DNA from: Bursaphelenchus xylophilus
Lineage: Eukaryota > Nematoda > Chromadorea > Rhabditida > Aphelenchoididae
Reading direction: 5' to 3'
Length of the DNA: 64,000 bases
Assembly (NCBI GenBank): GCA_904066235.2
Contig: CAJFCV020000001.1
Span: 10,845,291-10,909,290, forward strand
Shown: one piece after another, positions 46,101-57,700 of the stretch
How positions within the stretch are numbered: the first letter of the stretch is position 1
Layout of the letters: every line of letters begins with the position of its first letter
Position numbers and translations under genes: made by a program
The notes under the pieces: generated by a model
Database searches by the model: none
What the model was told of the DNA's origin: nothing
Seen by the model: only the letters and a program-made list of their open reading frames with translations

Positions 46101-49100
46101 CTATCTCAGATGGCCGCCAGAACTTGGTCGCCTAACTCCTTTTTTTGAACCTCTGGAACCAATACTTGGCCACGCCATAAAAGAGGACGTCCTTGCCTAT
46201 AACATCCTAGACTTCGGTTATATCTTCCATGGGTTTTGGTATTCTGCAATAGTTTTAAAATTTGACGCATCGAAACAGCAACTTTGGGACGGAAATTTTT
46301 CCGCGTTTGGAGAGCGCTATGGGGACAAGTTACATATCAGTCTATATGCTATCAAGTCACCCTTACATAGTCACATGATAGAACTTTCCAGGAAGTTCCA
46401 CAACTTCCATAACTTTTCCCGAAAATTAAGGGGAAAACTTTCGTCCCAACCTAATAATATGAATAGCTATAGCTTGTCGAAAGGGCAAAGATTGAACCTA
46501 AAAACCGTCTCATTATTTTCAGTACTCTGCATAGTTCTTATGCTGATCGCTTTTGCCGGCCCAAAGGTAGAAAATGGCTTCACTTTGATCTTCTTTTCCA
46601 CCTACTACATCAGCTATTTCAACTGGCTGATTGGGACGTTCATTCCGCCGGATGAGGAGCAAATGAAGAAAGGAGTTACCGGCTACAGTTGGCGCACCGT
46701 CGAGATGAACCTGTTGCCCGAGGATGGGACCACATGGAATACGATTATCTCGACTTTTACCGTGTTCTTCCCCGGTTTCACGGGAATGCTGGCTGCTTGT
46801 ATGTATGTGGATGAGCTCCGAAATCCGGGAAGGGATGTGCCCCGGGGGCTTTTTTCTTGCATTGTCAGCACTTTTGTGATGTATGTGGCGGCGGTGATTG
46901 CGTGCGGAGCCAGTGTTTTGCGGCATGCGACGGGGACGGACTTGCCGGTTGTGGATAATGCAACGGGCTTGTGGTTTGTGCCGAATTGTACGCTGCTAAA
47001 TTGTGATGCCGGATTGAATCATGACCATCAAGTAAGTTGGGTTGACTCTAATGCATTTGGGTTACGTTCCTTGGGAATTTTGAAATATTTCCAAAAAATG
47101 TGTCATGATGACACTTTTTGAATTTACAGTAGCGAAAAAATTGAAAGTGTAAATTAAACGTATATCATATGTGCGTATTGCCAAAAATGCTTTGTATGGC
47201 GTCATCATCTTATCTATTTAGTTATGACCTGAGGATGACGGATTTTCTGGACATTTTAAAAAACGATGATTTTTGGCAACTCTAGGCGACATTTTATAGA
47301 ATTTTTATTGTTCTGGTGTAAAATGGGCTTTATTATGTCTTAAAAACTATTTTTCTAATTTTTCTAACCACTTTCAGGTAGCCAAATTGACGTCCGCTTG
47401 GCCCCCACTAATTGTGATCGGGATGTTCGGAATGACCATCTCCTCCACCATGACCAACCTCGACCAAGGCCCCATAACCTTTCACGCCGCTTGCAAGGAC
47501 CGTATCTTCCCCTACACCAAATATTTTGCCGCCGATGTGAAGCGTCCGTACGTTATGTTGGCCACAATGACAGCTCTTCTCACGTTGATCGGAGACCTCG
47601 ACCTGATCGACGAGATTGTGACCGCCATGTTCATGGCCATCTATGTGGTGGTGAACTATGCGTGTTTTGACGCGTCGTTTGCCCGAACTCCCGGCTGGCG
47701 ACCAATGTTTCCCTACTACAACATGTGGGTGTCGTTGTTTGGTGCGCTGTTGTGTATCGGGGTCATGTTCGTGGTGTCGTTGCCGTCGTCGATAGTGATT
47801 TTTGTGCTGTTTGGGTGTTGTTTGGCGTACTTTCATTATTTCCATCCGGGTGAGTGTCCTGTTTTCAGGTTTTGGCAAGATTTTGAAGAATTCTAAAAAA
47901 TGTGTCATCATGACGTTGGAAAAATCGCTGAAAACGGTCTTTGACATTTAGAAAATTTACAAATTATTTGATTCCGAGTCAAGTCAACAAAAAGTATTCT
48001 GAAAAATTTAAAAAAATCTGTCATAATGAGTGTCATGATGACATAATTTCTCGATTTTTTTGAGTTTGATTATGACAATTTTTCAATACATCCAGTGGGT
48101 TCGATAAGTGCAGTACTTGGCATAAAATTTCAAAATTTTATAAAATAAACTATGTCACGATGACGGATTTTTTGGAAATTCCGAAAAATCGTCATTTCTT
48201 TGCTAAATTTCATGCTGTAAAACGTCCAGGAGCCCAGGATTCCTGTCTTTTTATGTGACTAAGGATGATAAAAAAAATTTTAAATATAAAATTTAATTTA
48301 TATTAATTTAGAGGTCAACTGGGGAGATACAAATCAAGCCCACATGTATCGAAACGCCTTGACCTCGCTGCAAAAGCTCACTTATACCGAGATCCACGTC
48401 AAAAACTATCGACCGCAGATCCTGCTGATGAGCGGCAACCCTGCCAGTCGAGTGGGTCTACTCGACTTTGCACATGGCATCACTAAAGGCGACTCACTTT
48501 TGATGTGTGTCCATATTGTCCCAGTAAGTCGAGATCCTTATTTCTGTAATCCTCAAATTTTACAGTACCCGCAGATCGAGAGAGTATTCGAGATTCTTCG
48601 ATTATTGGTCCGAGAAATCGAATCTTGGCTGAAAGAGTCGCGGCTCAAAGCGTTTTATGTGAATTTGGCGAACTTGAACCTCCGAACCGGCATGCAGAAC
48701 GTCTTCCAATTGGCTGGATTGGGAAAATTGAAGCCTAATGTGCTGCTGATTGGGTTCAAATCGGATTGGAAGCGGCTGGAGAAGAAGGATGTGAAGCAGG
48801 TCAACGATTACGTGGGAATACTACGGTAGGTGGAGAGTGTAATATAATTTTTGAAATTTGAAGTTTGGAAAATCCTACTAAAGAGCTCTGGGATACCTGA
48901 AGAATTTTATTTGTTAAAGTTTCGGCGAAGACCGTCTTTTTTTGCGAATTTTGGCCAAAATTTTATGTTTTTTTGGTGGATGACATCAATTGGTATCTTG
49001 GAATTCCATATAAAGCTGTCAAAAGACTTACTGACTACCTTTTGGTCCTGTATAGACATCTTTTGAGCTTTTCGTTTCATCGTTTCGCCGATTTCTTTTG

Positions 49101-51157
49101 GAAATTCCAGAAAATACGTCATCATGACACATTTTCAGACGAACTGTTCGGAGTATTTTGCAGTGAATTATAGTTTAGTAGACAGCAGACTTTCTACAGA
49201 AATTTATTTACTCCATCAGTTAGTATTCGTAAAAAGTTATGGCACGTCGATGACGGATTTTCTGGATTTTTTGAAAAAGTTATCTGGAGTTTCAAAAACT
49301 GGAAAAAAGTTATGCCATTCATTTTCAGAGATGCGTTTGAAAACAACTATGGAGTTGGGATCCTCCGAAACGGCGAAGAAGGCTTTGACTTGTCCGATGC
49401 CCTCCTCGAAAGTGATATTGTAGACCCTCATGAACTCCGAAGAGCGGTCGAAAGTCGAGTCCACATTGACGACGATCTAGTTACCGAACCCAGCGAGCAG
49501 GTCTCGGAGTTATTCGAGCCCACTCACGTTGTTCATCGACATATCAACCGGAAACATGGGGTTCATCTTCCCCACATTCCACATCATCATGAAGGCGATG
49601 GAAAGGAGGGAGAGAATGTCAAAACAAGTGAGTTGAGGGTTACTAAGGAATTCGATAAATTTTATGGCCAAAAATTGATATTTTATCGACTTTCCTCCTT
49701 TCGAAAGGTAAAACAAAAAGTTTTTGAAGCGTAGCAGCGTGGCGCAGTGGAAGCGTGCTGGGCCCATAACCCAGAGGTCGGTGGATCGAAACCACTCGCT
49801 GCTAATCTTGTTTTTCTTCGTTTTTTTGTGGCTTTTTGTAATTTTTAGCTTTAAAAACATAATGGATAATAAAATTGGGATCTGAGTGGACCAGAAATTA
49901 TGTAAATTTACTTTAGACATCAAATTTAAAGCTAAAATTTTGCGATTTTCAGAGTTTTTCTCGGATCGTTGGATGTTTTCGTTAAATCACAAGGTCTATG
50001 ATGCCAATCCAAACAAAGTGCCCGTCAATTTGTCCCTCGATGATCTACATGTCAGATCGACGAGGCGGGTCAGCGAGGCGTTTGACATCCCCGCCTTTAT
50101 GCAGCATTATCACGACAATAAAGAGAAACAGAAGGGACTGGCGGACAAGATGAACGCGTTTCATCGGAAAACACCACAGGCTCGGATCGATGTCTGGTGG
50201 TTGTATGACGATGGTGGACTGACATTGCTATTACCTCATCTATTAAGACTGCCAAAGAGCTATTTGGAGGTGGGGGTTTTTTTTAGATTTTGGATGATTT
50301 TAGTGATGAAAACTGCGAATTTGAGGATTTTTCGACCAAAATTTTTATTTTTTGCAATTTAAAAAGCTTTCTGCTACTGTGTAAGGGCTGGGCTGTTTAT
50401 CCGATTTGCAATAAAAATTTTAATCAAAAATTCGTTCAGGGTGCCCAACTCCGTGTCATAACATTAAGTGGAAATGCCAACGCAGTCGACGAAAAATCGA
50501 TGCTAACTTTGATGGCCAAGTTTCGAATCGAGTGTAACTCGGTGAAAGTGCTCGAAATTTCGAATCAAAAACTCCATCCGGATATCACACGGAAGTTCAA
50601 CACTCTAGTGAATAAATGGAAGCATAAAAATGAAGATGGCCCGGCTCCTTCGGATGGGTGTATCACCGAACAGGAGCTGATTACGCATAAAAGAAAGACC
50701 TACAGACAGCTGATTACTCATCAATTACTTGTCAAGGTGAGAAATATTATAAGCTATTCGGATCACAAAATGTTTTCGTGCCGGGACACAATTTTTTTAT
50801 AAAACTTGAATTTTTGCCCAGATTTCCAAAAATGATGAGTAATATTGATCAAAAATATCATGCTAAAAAAGTATATACGATAATTTCAGTTATTGGGCTT
50901 ATGAAATTCGAAAATTTGCATAATATCTCAAAAAATTTTGGTCTCGCCACGAAAACATCACAAGCTATTTCCGAGTTAAAAAATCCGTTTTTCAGCACTC
51001 ATTCGACGCCTCATTGATAGTGGTGACATTGCCAGTGCCTCAAGAAAACATTGGGAGTTGTTTGTACATGTCTTGGTTGGACCTGATGACCTCCGACCTC
51101 CCTCCAACATTGTTGGTCCGAGGAAATCAGACCTCCGTCTTGACTTTCTATTCATAG
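43168..51157 (+). CDS. NKCC1: Na-K-2Cl cotransporter (SLC12A1/2-like), 1159 aa, 13 exons
   Basis: Exons: 43168-43216, 43670-43878, 43917-43975, 44164-44622, 44994-45169, 46523-47031, 47378-47849, 48312-48523, 48566-48825, 49329-49627, 49953-50269, 50440-50736 and 50996-51157, all in phase. Cation-chloride cotransporter signatures: KLGAFEGVYIPSFTNIVGTLLYIRMGWV (TM1; key part GVYIPSFTN), SRALGPQFGGVIG (TM3), DELRNPGRDVPRG, TMTNLDQGPI. The C-terminal domain has EVNWGDTNQA, HVKNYRPQ, VWWLYDDGGLTLLLPHLL and the end NQTSVLTFYS, which favour NKCC/NCC over KCC. N-glycosylation sites (NCT) lie in the TM7-8 loop. It moves Na, K and Cl into the cell. A His-rich stretch (HLPHIPHHH) lies in the C-terminal domain. 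A mariner remnant fills intron 5 and a tRNA gene sits in intron 10. Confidence 0.93.
45239..46454 (-). mobile_element. Decayed mariner transposon, 1.2 kb
   Basis: In cotransporter intron 5. Perfect 25-bp ends beginning TTAGGTTGGGACGAAAG are flanked by TA on both sides. On the minus strand, broken frames match mariner transposase: ELGELFGFSHTTIMDHLHRL (helix-turn-helix part), VPQELSES, WWTGMGGIY, and PHYTPALAPSDYHLIRSL, equivalent to PPYSPDLAPSDYHLF. Stops and frameshifts interrupt it, and the Asp of SPDLAP is Ala, so it is dead. It may be mobilised only in trans, since the ends are intact. Confidence 0.92.
49733..49804 (+). tRNA. tRNA-iMet-CAT: Initiator tRNA-Met (CAT)
   Basis: A complete cloverleaf: acceptor stem AGCAGCG/CGCTGCT with discriminator A, D arm with A box TGGCGCAGTGG, anticodon arm CTGGGCCCATAACCCAG with anticodon CAT, and T arm GTGGATCGAAACCAC (ATCGAAA loop). 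Features special to eukaryotic initiators are present: three G-C pairs above the anticodon loop, A at position 54 (ATCG rather than TTCG) and A-T closing pair 1-72. A T-run terminator follows at about 49810. It lies in intron 10 of the cotransporter, same strand. Confidence 0.97.
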
Positions 51158-51749
51158 GATGGGAAAACTACGGTATAATAAGATGGTAACTTGGAAACGA
51201 CGAGGAGATTACTCAAAGCAAATTTTGGCCGTTTTCCTTACTGTTTGCACTTTTCGCTGTAAATTAATATGTAAATATGCATTTGGAACCTAATAAACGA
51301 GAATTTTATTAAATCAAACTGTAAAAAATGTTGTTCAAACTCCCAGGCCAATTTTCACACGACAATTACTGGCTAATTTTCGCATATCTTGTGCAATACA
51401 GGACTAGAACTTTGTTTCATACATAAAGTCCAGTAAACTATTTTCGATTTTTTTATTACAGCACGGTGAAGATTAAAAGAATGGTGAGATTATGGAGATC
51501 GAATTGACATGAATGATAAAAGAAATTAGAAAGATATCCCGTTAGATTTGATCGGATATCAAGTACAATATAATTTTATATACAGACCCGATGACTAGAA
51601 GGCGTTTTGTCTAACAATTGACTCGAAATGGTAAGAAAGGCATTTTGAAAAAAAAAATCTCGGAAACACTGAAACCGTTCGAAATACCATTCAAAGAAGC
51701 TGAAAAAAGTACAAAATAATAATGACGGAAAGACGGGGGGTTTACAAGT
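51158..51749. other. Convergent 3' region between cotransporter and Argonaute
   Basis: Two genes end toward each other. AATAAA-like signals lie at about 51293. The recurrent motif GATATCAAGTACAATATAA is at 51554-51573. No gene. Confidence 0.5.
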
Positions 51750-54700
51750 CTACGTAAAATATGCGGTGTTTTTCGAGCTTTCCGGGAAATTTGGGTAATC
51801 AAAGTCCATATTTGGATTGGCCAATTTGAACTCACGACATCTTTTGGCCAAGAAATTGGCCATTCGAATTGGTGCGGGGAGGGCGACGGTATATGGAGAG
51901 CGACCCAACAGGTGGCAGAGGTTGTTGCAAAGCACCTAAAAATTAAATTCTATGAGTTTTATAGTTATTTTTTTGACGCAAAAATCCGAGAACTTCCAAA
52001 AACTAAAATTTTTTTGATTTTTTCAAAAAAATCTTGAAATTCGGTCATGATGACTAAAATATTCAGTCAAAAATCTGTGTCATGCCACGATAAACTACCT
52101 TTTACCACCCCAGCCACCAAATTTTTTCCTCCGCACCGTGCAACACCTACTTTAATGTCCAATATATCCGATTCTGGCCACGTGGAATACTTCAGGCTGT
52201 ATTCAGCCGGTCTGGTCGTTCCTAGGCGGCCTTCATGCGAGGCCATTATGAAATCATTCGCTGTCTCCACGACATCTTTATCAATTACCGTTCCCGGCTT
52301 GATATTTTCGTACACTCGGCTGAAGAAGTGTCATAAAACCAAGAAAAAAACTCGCGTAATTTGTAATTGGGGCATTTGTTTACTATAAACTCGGTTCAGA
52401 AACTCAGAAAAATGGACTTTCAGCCGTTGAAACAGAATGCCAAATTTGGCGGGAAACCTCCATATTTAAATTTTATCTTCAAAAACGGTAAGATAGGCCC
52501 TTTAACAGCTATTCCAGTCAATAACTTACTCTCCGGTGTCAACAGTGAACCTGGAATGTGACCTGGAAACGTCCAGATAGCAGATCTTCGGGTCCCATTT
52601 TTGGACTTCGTCTTTGAAACTTGAGTCCTCACGATACTTGTCAATGGCCCTCTCGATCTGCATTCGTTCATAATCCGCAATTTCGTCGATCACGGAGTCG
52701 GAAAGGCCGCCGCGGAAGATTAAAATCCGCTGGGGAGCGCCAATCTCGGCGAAAAATCCCTCCAAACACTCGAAAAACATCTCATAAAAGGCGTGGATTT
52801 GGTCCTTGTGGTCTCGCTGGTAAGCGTGGACGCCCACATAGCACGACGCCTCGGGATCCACATTATAGGCCATTGTGTGAACGGAGGGAATCTTATCCTT
52901 TTTCGGGCTCTTGGAGGAGAAAATTCCCAGGTACATCGTGCGATTTTTTGCGTATTCTCTGAACCTAAAATCGGAATTCGGTCATTTACAATGGATAAGG
53001 CACCACCAAATCCCTCAAACCCCTTCTCCTGCCGCATTGTGCAATTTTCAATCCGGACTGCACCGTGCGGTGAAAATCAAAAAACAGCACGCACGTCAAT
53101 CCAAACACGAAGGACGGAAAGGTCCGCTAAAAAAAAAGGAAAGAGGACGGCGGGGGGAAGGGTGGGGGGAGGTTTTCGATGGCGCTGATTTCGAAAATCA
53201 TGTCAATTTTTTTCTAAATTTTACAATTTTGCTTAAGCAGTAGTGTCATTTTCGCTGTAAAGACGAAAAAAGCGTCATAAGTTTTCTTACAATATCATAC
53301 AAGTTTGACCAAGTTTTTACCAATTAAAAGACGATTTCTGAGTCACTGAAGCAAGCCGTAGTTAGGCCAGGACATAGGATTTTTTCGATGTTGAGTTTTT
53401 TACATTATTATGACCCATGGCACCTGTAGAGAAAAAGCGAACCACAGTTTTCCTTAATTCTTCCATTAACTGCACTTTTTATACAATTTCTGTTTATACA
53501 GTAATTCGTCATAACTTTCTACAATGGTGTCCGTTTGTCATAAAAATAAGGCTACTATAGTTTTTGGGCATGACGAGTTCAATAAAACCAAAAAAAAATT
53601 TCATCCGGTTACGGTAACATATAAAAATACTGTATCGGTCGGTAAAAATCGACCATAAAAAGTTTGTTTCAAAAAACCCACAGCCAATTTTTCCATATTC
53701 GTAATCAGCGTAAAATTCTGCTCTAGGACCAATTTTAAAAAGTTCAAAAATAGGACCCCATTTTCCGTGGTGTAGTGGGTTTTGACCAAAACTGGTAATC
53801 TGACCACCCAGGTTCGAATCCGGGTGGGTGCGAATGTAGAAAAAAGACCTAAAATCACTGTATCATGGATTACTGTAACATAAAACTTATTCTACTTAGC
53901 AGATGTTTTCTTCAAAATTCTTGGGTAAATGTTTTTCTTTTTTTGATTAGATCTATTAAAAAGCAAGAAATCTCAACGCTCCATATTTCAAAAAAAGAAT
54001 TTTACATGATATATTGTGCATCTTGACATCATTATCGATTGGAAACCTGCGCGTTTTAACGGACGTGTTTCAAGTCCTACGGACAGTAATCCATGATACA
54101 GCATTCTACCAAAAAAAGTTAACGGGAAAGTTTCTTACAATTAGCCATAGAATAAGTGTTATCAATTTCAACCCGTTTGAAGCAGTTTTATTTTTGATGC
54201 ATTAATCCTCTAAAATTACATAAAAATCGTTTTAATCCCAAATTCAGAGAGTTTTGATGCCTAAAATTGCTCAGCATTCGCACCCACCCGGATTCGAACC
54301 TGGGTGGTCAGATTACCAGTTTTGGTCAAAACCCACTACACCACGGAAAATGGGGTCCTATTTTTGAACTTTTTAAAATTGGTCCTAGAGCAGAATTTTA
54401 CGCTGATTACGAATATGGAAAAATTGGCTGTGGGTTTTTTGAAACAAACTTTTTATGGTCGATTTTTACCGACCGATACAGTATTTTTATATGTTACCGT
54501 AACCGGATGTAATTTTTTTTGGTTTTATTGAACTCGTCATGCCCAAAAACCATAGTAGCCTTATTTTCATGACAAACGGACACCATTGTAGAAAGTTATG
54601 ACGAATTACTGTATAAACAGAAAATTGTATAAAAAGTACAGTTAACGGAAGAATTGAGGAAAACTGTGGTTCGCTTTTTCCCTACTGGTGCTGTGGATCA

Positions 54701-57700
54701 TATTTATGCAAAAAACTCAACTTCGAAAAAATCCTATGTCACGGCTTGCTTCACTGACTCAGAAAATCGTCTTTTAAAACATTTATTTTAAAGAATTGAG
54801 GAAGTTTTAATTGGTAAAAACTTGGTCAAACTTGAATGATATTGTAAGAAAACTTACGACGTTTTTTTCGTCTTTACAGCGATAATGACACTACTGCTTA
54901 AGCAAAATTGTAAAATTAAGAAAAACGGATACGATATACGAAATCAGCGCCATCGAAAACCTCCAAAAAGCAAAATATTCTCGAGATTAGCGCACGGCAC
55001 GTCAAACTGAGGAGTCCGGTGACCGGAATAGACTCTTCGCTATCGGTTTTTTACATTTCGTCTATTTCGCAGAGAAAGGGAGAAAAAAGACACGCAAAAA
55101 CGTACTCTCTCGCCCCAAAAATTCCCCATTTCTTTACCGACAAAACGTTTTTCCGCGTTTTTTTGGCAAACTGCCAATCCATTCGCCGGACTGTTTTCGC
55201 TTATCTCAGTTTGACGTGCACGGTGCAGAAACAAAAGAAAACGTACAGTTGGTTGACGGAGGGTGCGTCGTCGAAATCGGCGTTGATCAGACTCGCCTTC
55301 CCGCCCAATCTGCTGTAGATTTTCCGGACAATGTTCAATACAAACGCGTTCATTCCCAGGCATCGCCTCAGGGTTCCCATATTGATGCACTGGTTGGGGA
55401 TTCCACAGTTGCGATTTGTGTCACATAATGTTTTGATCTGCGAATACAGATCAGCCTTAAATTTTAGTCGACTCTTGTCCCTTTGGAGGCGACTTTCGGG
55501 TAGGAAAATCAGTAATAGAGTATATTGGTCATCCCTTTCATAGTTCTTGTAAATGTCAAGAAGACGTTTCGGATCAAAGCTCGCCATCTCTGGCTCCAAA
55601 CTGATCACAGAGAACTGACCCGGATTCTGAGGGATGAGTTCGTCAAACTGTTTTTTGAGGTCTCCAATGAATGTGCTGAAAAAATTATATTATACTAGCC
55701 AGAACCAGGTTTAATATGACTAAAAACCTTTAAGAAAAATATAAAAAAAAATTTTTTGATTTAGTCTCCGGAGTTCACAGCGTTCGGTACAAAAAGATTT
55801 CAGTCAAATAAGGGAATGTTTAAAGAACGATAAAATCCAGGGCGCAGCTTGCAGACGATTTTTTATTCAAAAAAGGAATGGAAATTGGGAGCTTTTTTTC
55901 AGCCTGGGCTTGATGATTTGCTGTTATTACTGTAATGTTCCTCAAAAAAAAAAAAAAAACAGCTAAGAATCTCGCAATTTTGCCTAAAGTATAGGGCGCA
56001 GGCTGCCCAACGTATCATAAACCGCTCCATTGCCCCTATATAGCCTTTTATCTCCAGTTTACCACAAACCCCATTTCCTACATAAAATTCCTACATATAA
56101 TCCATATCTCACCTTATACTGCCCTTATCTCCATCAAAATTGTTGGCCATGTAGACCGGGACAATTCGGACCTTTTTTGTCGGTGACTCCGCGAACCTGG
56201 TGACGTCGGGTCGCGGCAGAACCGTTGCTTCCGTTCGGATCATGTTCCTGTCAAGGCTGACTCCGAACTCTTTCATTGCGCTGGCTTCTGGGACGTCCTT
56301 GATTTGGGCAGTCTTCAACATGTCCCTTATGCCCGTGAAGAATTCGTGGGGGTCTTTGCGGACCTGCTTGAGAATCGTGTCCATGTAGCCACTCAGATCT
56401 CCCCTGTGCTTTTGGGGCTTCAGGGATATCTGAAATTTAAGTTTATGGCCCAAAAAAATATTGTTTGTCAAGCGGTCTAACAAGGGAAGTCACATATATT
56501 ATATTTTTTTCAAAATAATAAACAAAGCCCGAAAACGCACCTGAAGACACTCCATTGGTATGAGGATCGGATTCTTCTTGGACTTCAGCATCCGAACGAG
56601 TGGGAGCTCCGGGAATTCAAGGGTGATGTTGTAGCGTTTGTATATGTATCCCGCGACAGTTTCCTCGGTTCCCTCAATGGTCCGGAACCGTGTTGTGTTG
56701 GGATACTCGTCTACCAGTCTTTCAATCTTATAGTGCCTGGGGGCATAAACGGTCGACACTGGTTTACCTGGAGAAAAATTTATTTTAAAGGTGTTACTTC
56801 ATCGATTTTGTAGCGCTTCCCGGGTCTTGATACAGAATGCCAAAATTGGCGGAAATTTATTTTCGAAATATATACATTCTATGAGCAAAAAAATGCCGTA
56901 GATAATGTAAATGATGCAATTATGAGCTTAGTTCCCCCATACTTACCTCTCATGTCATTATTGAATCGGTCTATCGCCTTTTTGGTAAAAGTCAATCCGC
57001 GAATTTTCGCTTTCCTCCGCCGAATTTCCTCCTCTGTGTTCCCCCGGAACTCAATATTATGCATTGCTAAGAAATATTCCAGAATTCCCATATGATACTT
57101 CTCCAGAATTCGATGTATCACTAAAAATTTTATATTATACTTGATGGTAATGCAAAATTTAAAAATATTTGCTGAAAAAACAAAAAAAAGTCAGATTTTG
57201 ACTACTCACAGGACGCGTTGACAACCAGTTGTTTGTCAATGTTCTGTTTGACCTTCAAAAACAAGCCTTGAAAGATGCACAATCGAAGGTTTGGGCCCAA
57301 TTCTTGGACCACGAAAGTGGCCGACGGCAGATGGACGTATGTATTCCTGGCGCCGTAAAAGCTGTCGGCTGTAAGTTGAGAATCGGTTCTGAAAATGTCG
57401 CAAACTTAACCGTCGTTTTCGGGCTATATCAAAAAATTTTGTTGACCAAAATTATCAATAAATTCCTAAAAGCTCAAAAAAAATTTATCAAAAGAGTCGG
57501 TAAAAATCGTACTTACATTCTAAGCCCATTCAGAATGATAGCTTGATACGCATCGGCGTACTGCTTCGTCAAATTTCCATATCGATCGGGGAGTAATTTC
57601 CCTTTATATTCAAGAGTAACATCGGTCTAACAAGGAAAGTACTTTTATGGGGGCTCCTACTTTTTGACGGGACATATCTCAAAAAATCAGAAAAAATGTG

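Larger units (their letters stand above)
53168..54964. mobile_element. 1.8 kb foldback element in the Argonaute gene, with tRNA-like boxes in both arms
   Basis: It lies in the intron between 52965 and 55246. The left arm (53168-about 53870) is repeated inverted at about 54260-54964, starting GGAGGTTTTCGATGGCG and sharing CTTAAGCAGTAGTGT with the foldbacks at 551-1749 and 25287-25738. A weaker inverted match (CAGTAATCCATGATACAG) continues into the middle. Each arm carries an A box (TGGTGTAGTGGG) and a B box (GGTTCGAATCC). Confidence 0.85.

Noticed and set aside
47408..47947. 179-codon minus-strand frame
   Set aside because: It is antisense to a cotransporter membrane exon; no independent support.
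43168..51157. K-Cl cotransporter (KCC) as first guess
   Set aside because: The C-terminal signatures EVNWGDTNQA, HVKNYRPQ and the ending NQTSVLTFYS fit the NKCC/NCC branch better.
53760..53832. Functional tRNA gene
   Set aside because: A and B boxes are good, but the acceptor stem does not pair and the anticodon arm lacks a standard 7-nt loop, so it was called tRNA-like only.
53601..54531. Frames of 75-85 codons repeated in both foldback arms
   Set aside because: The same peptide appears twice because the arms are inverted copies. It has no domain and overlaps the tRNA-like boxes.
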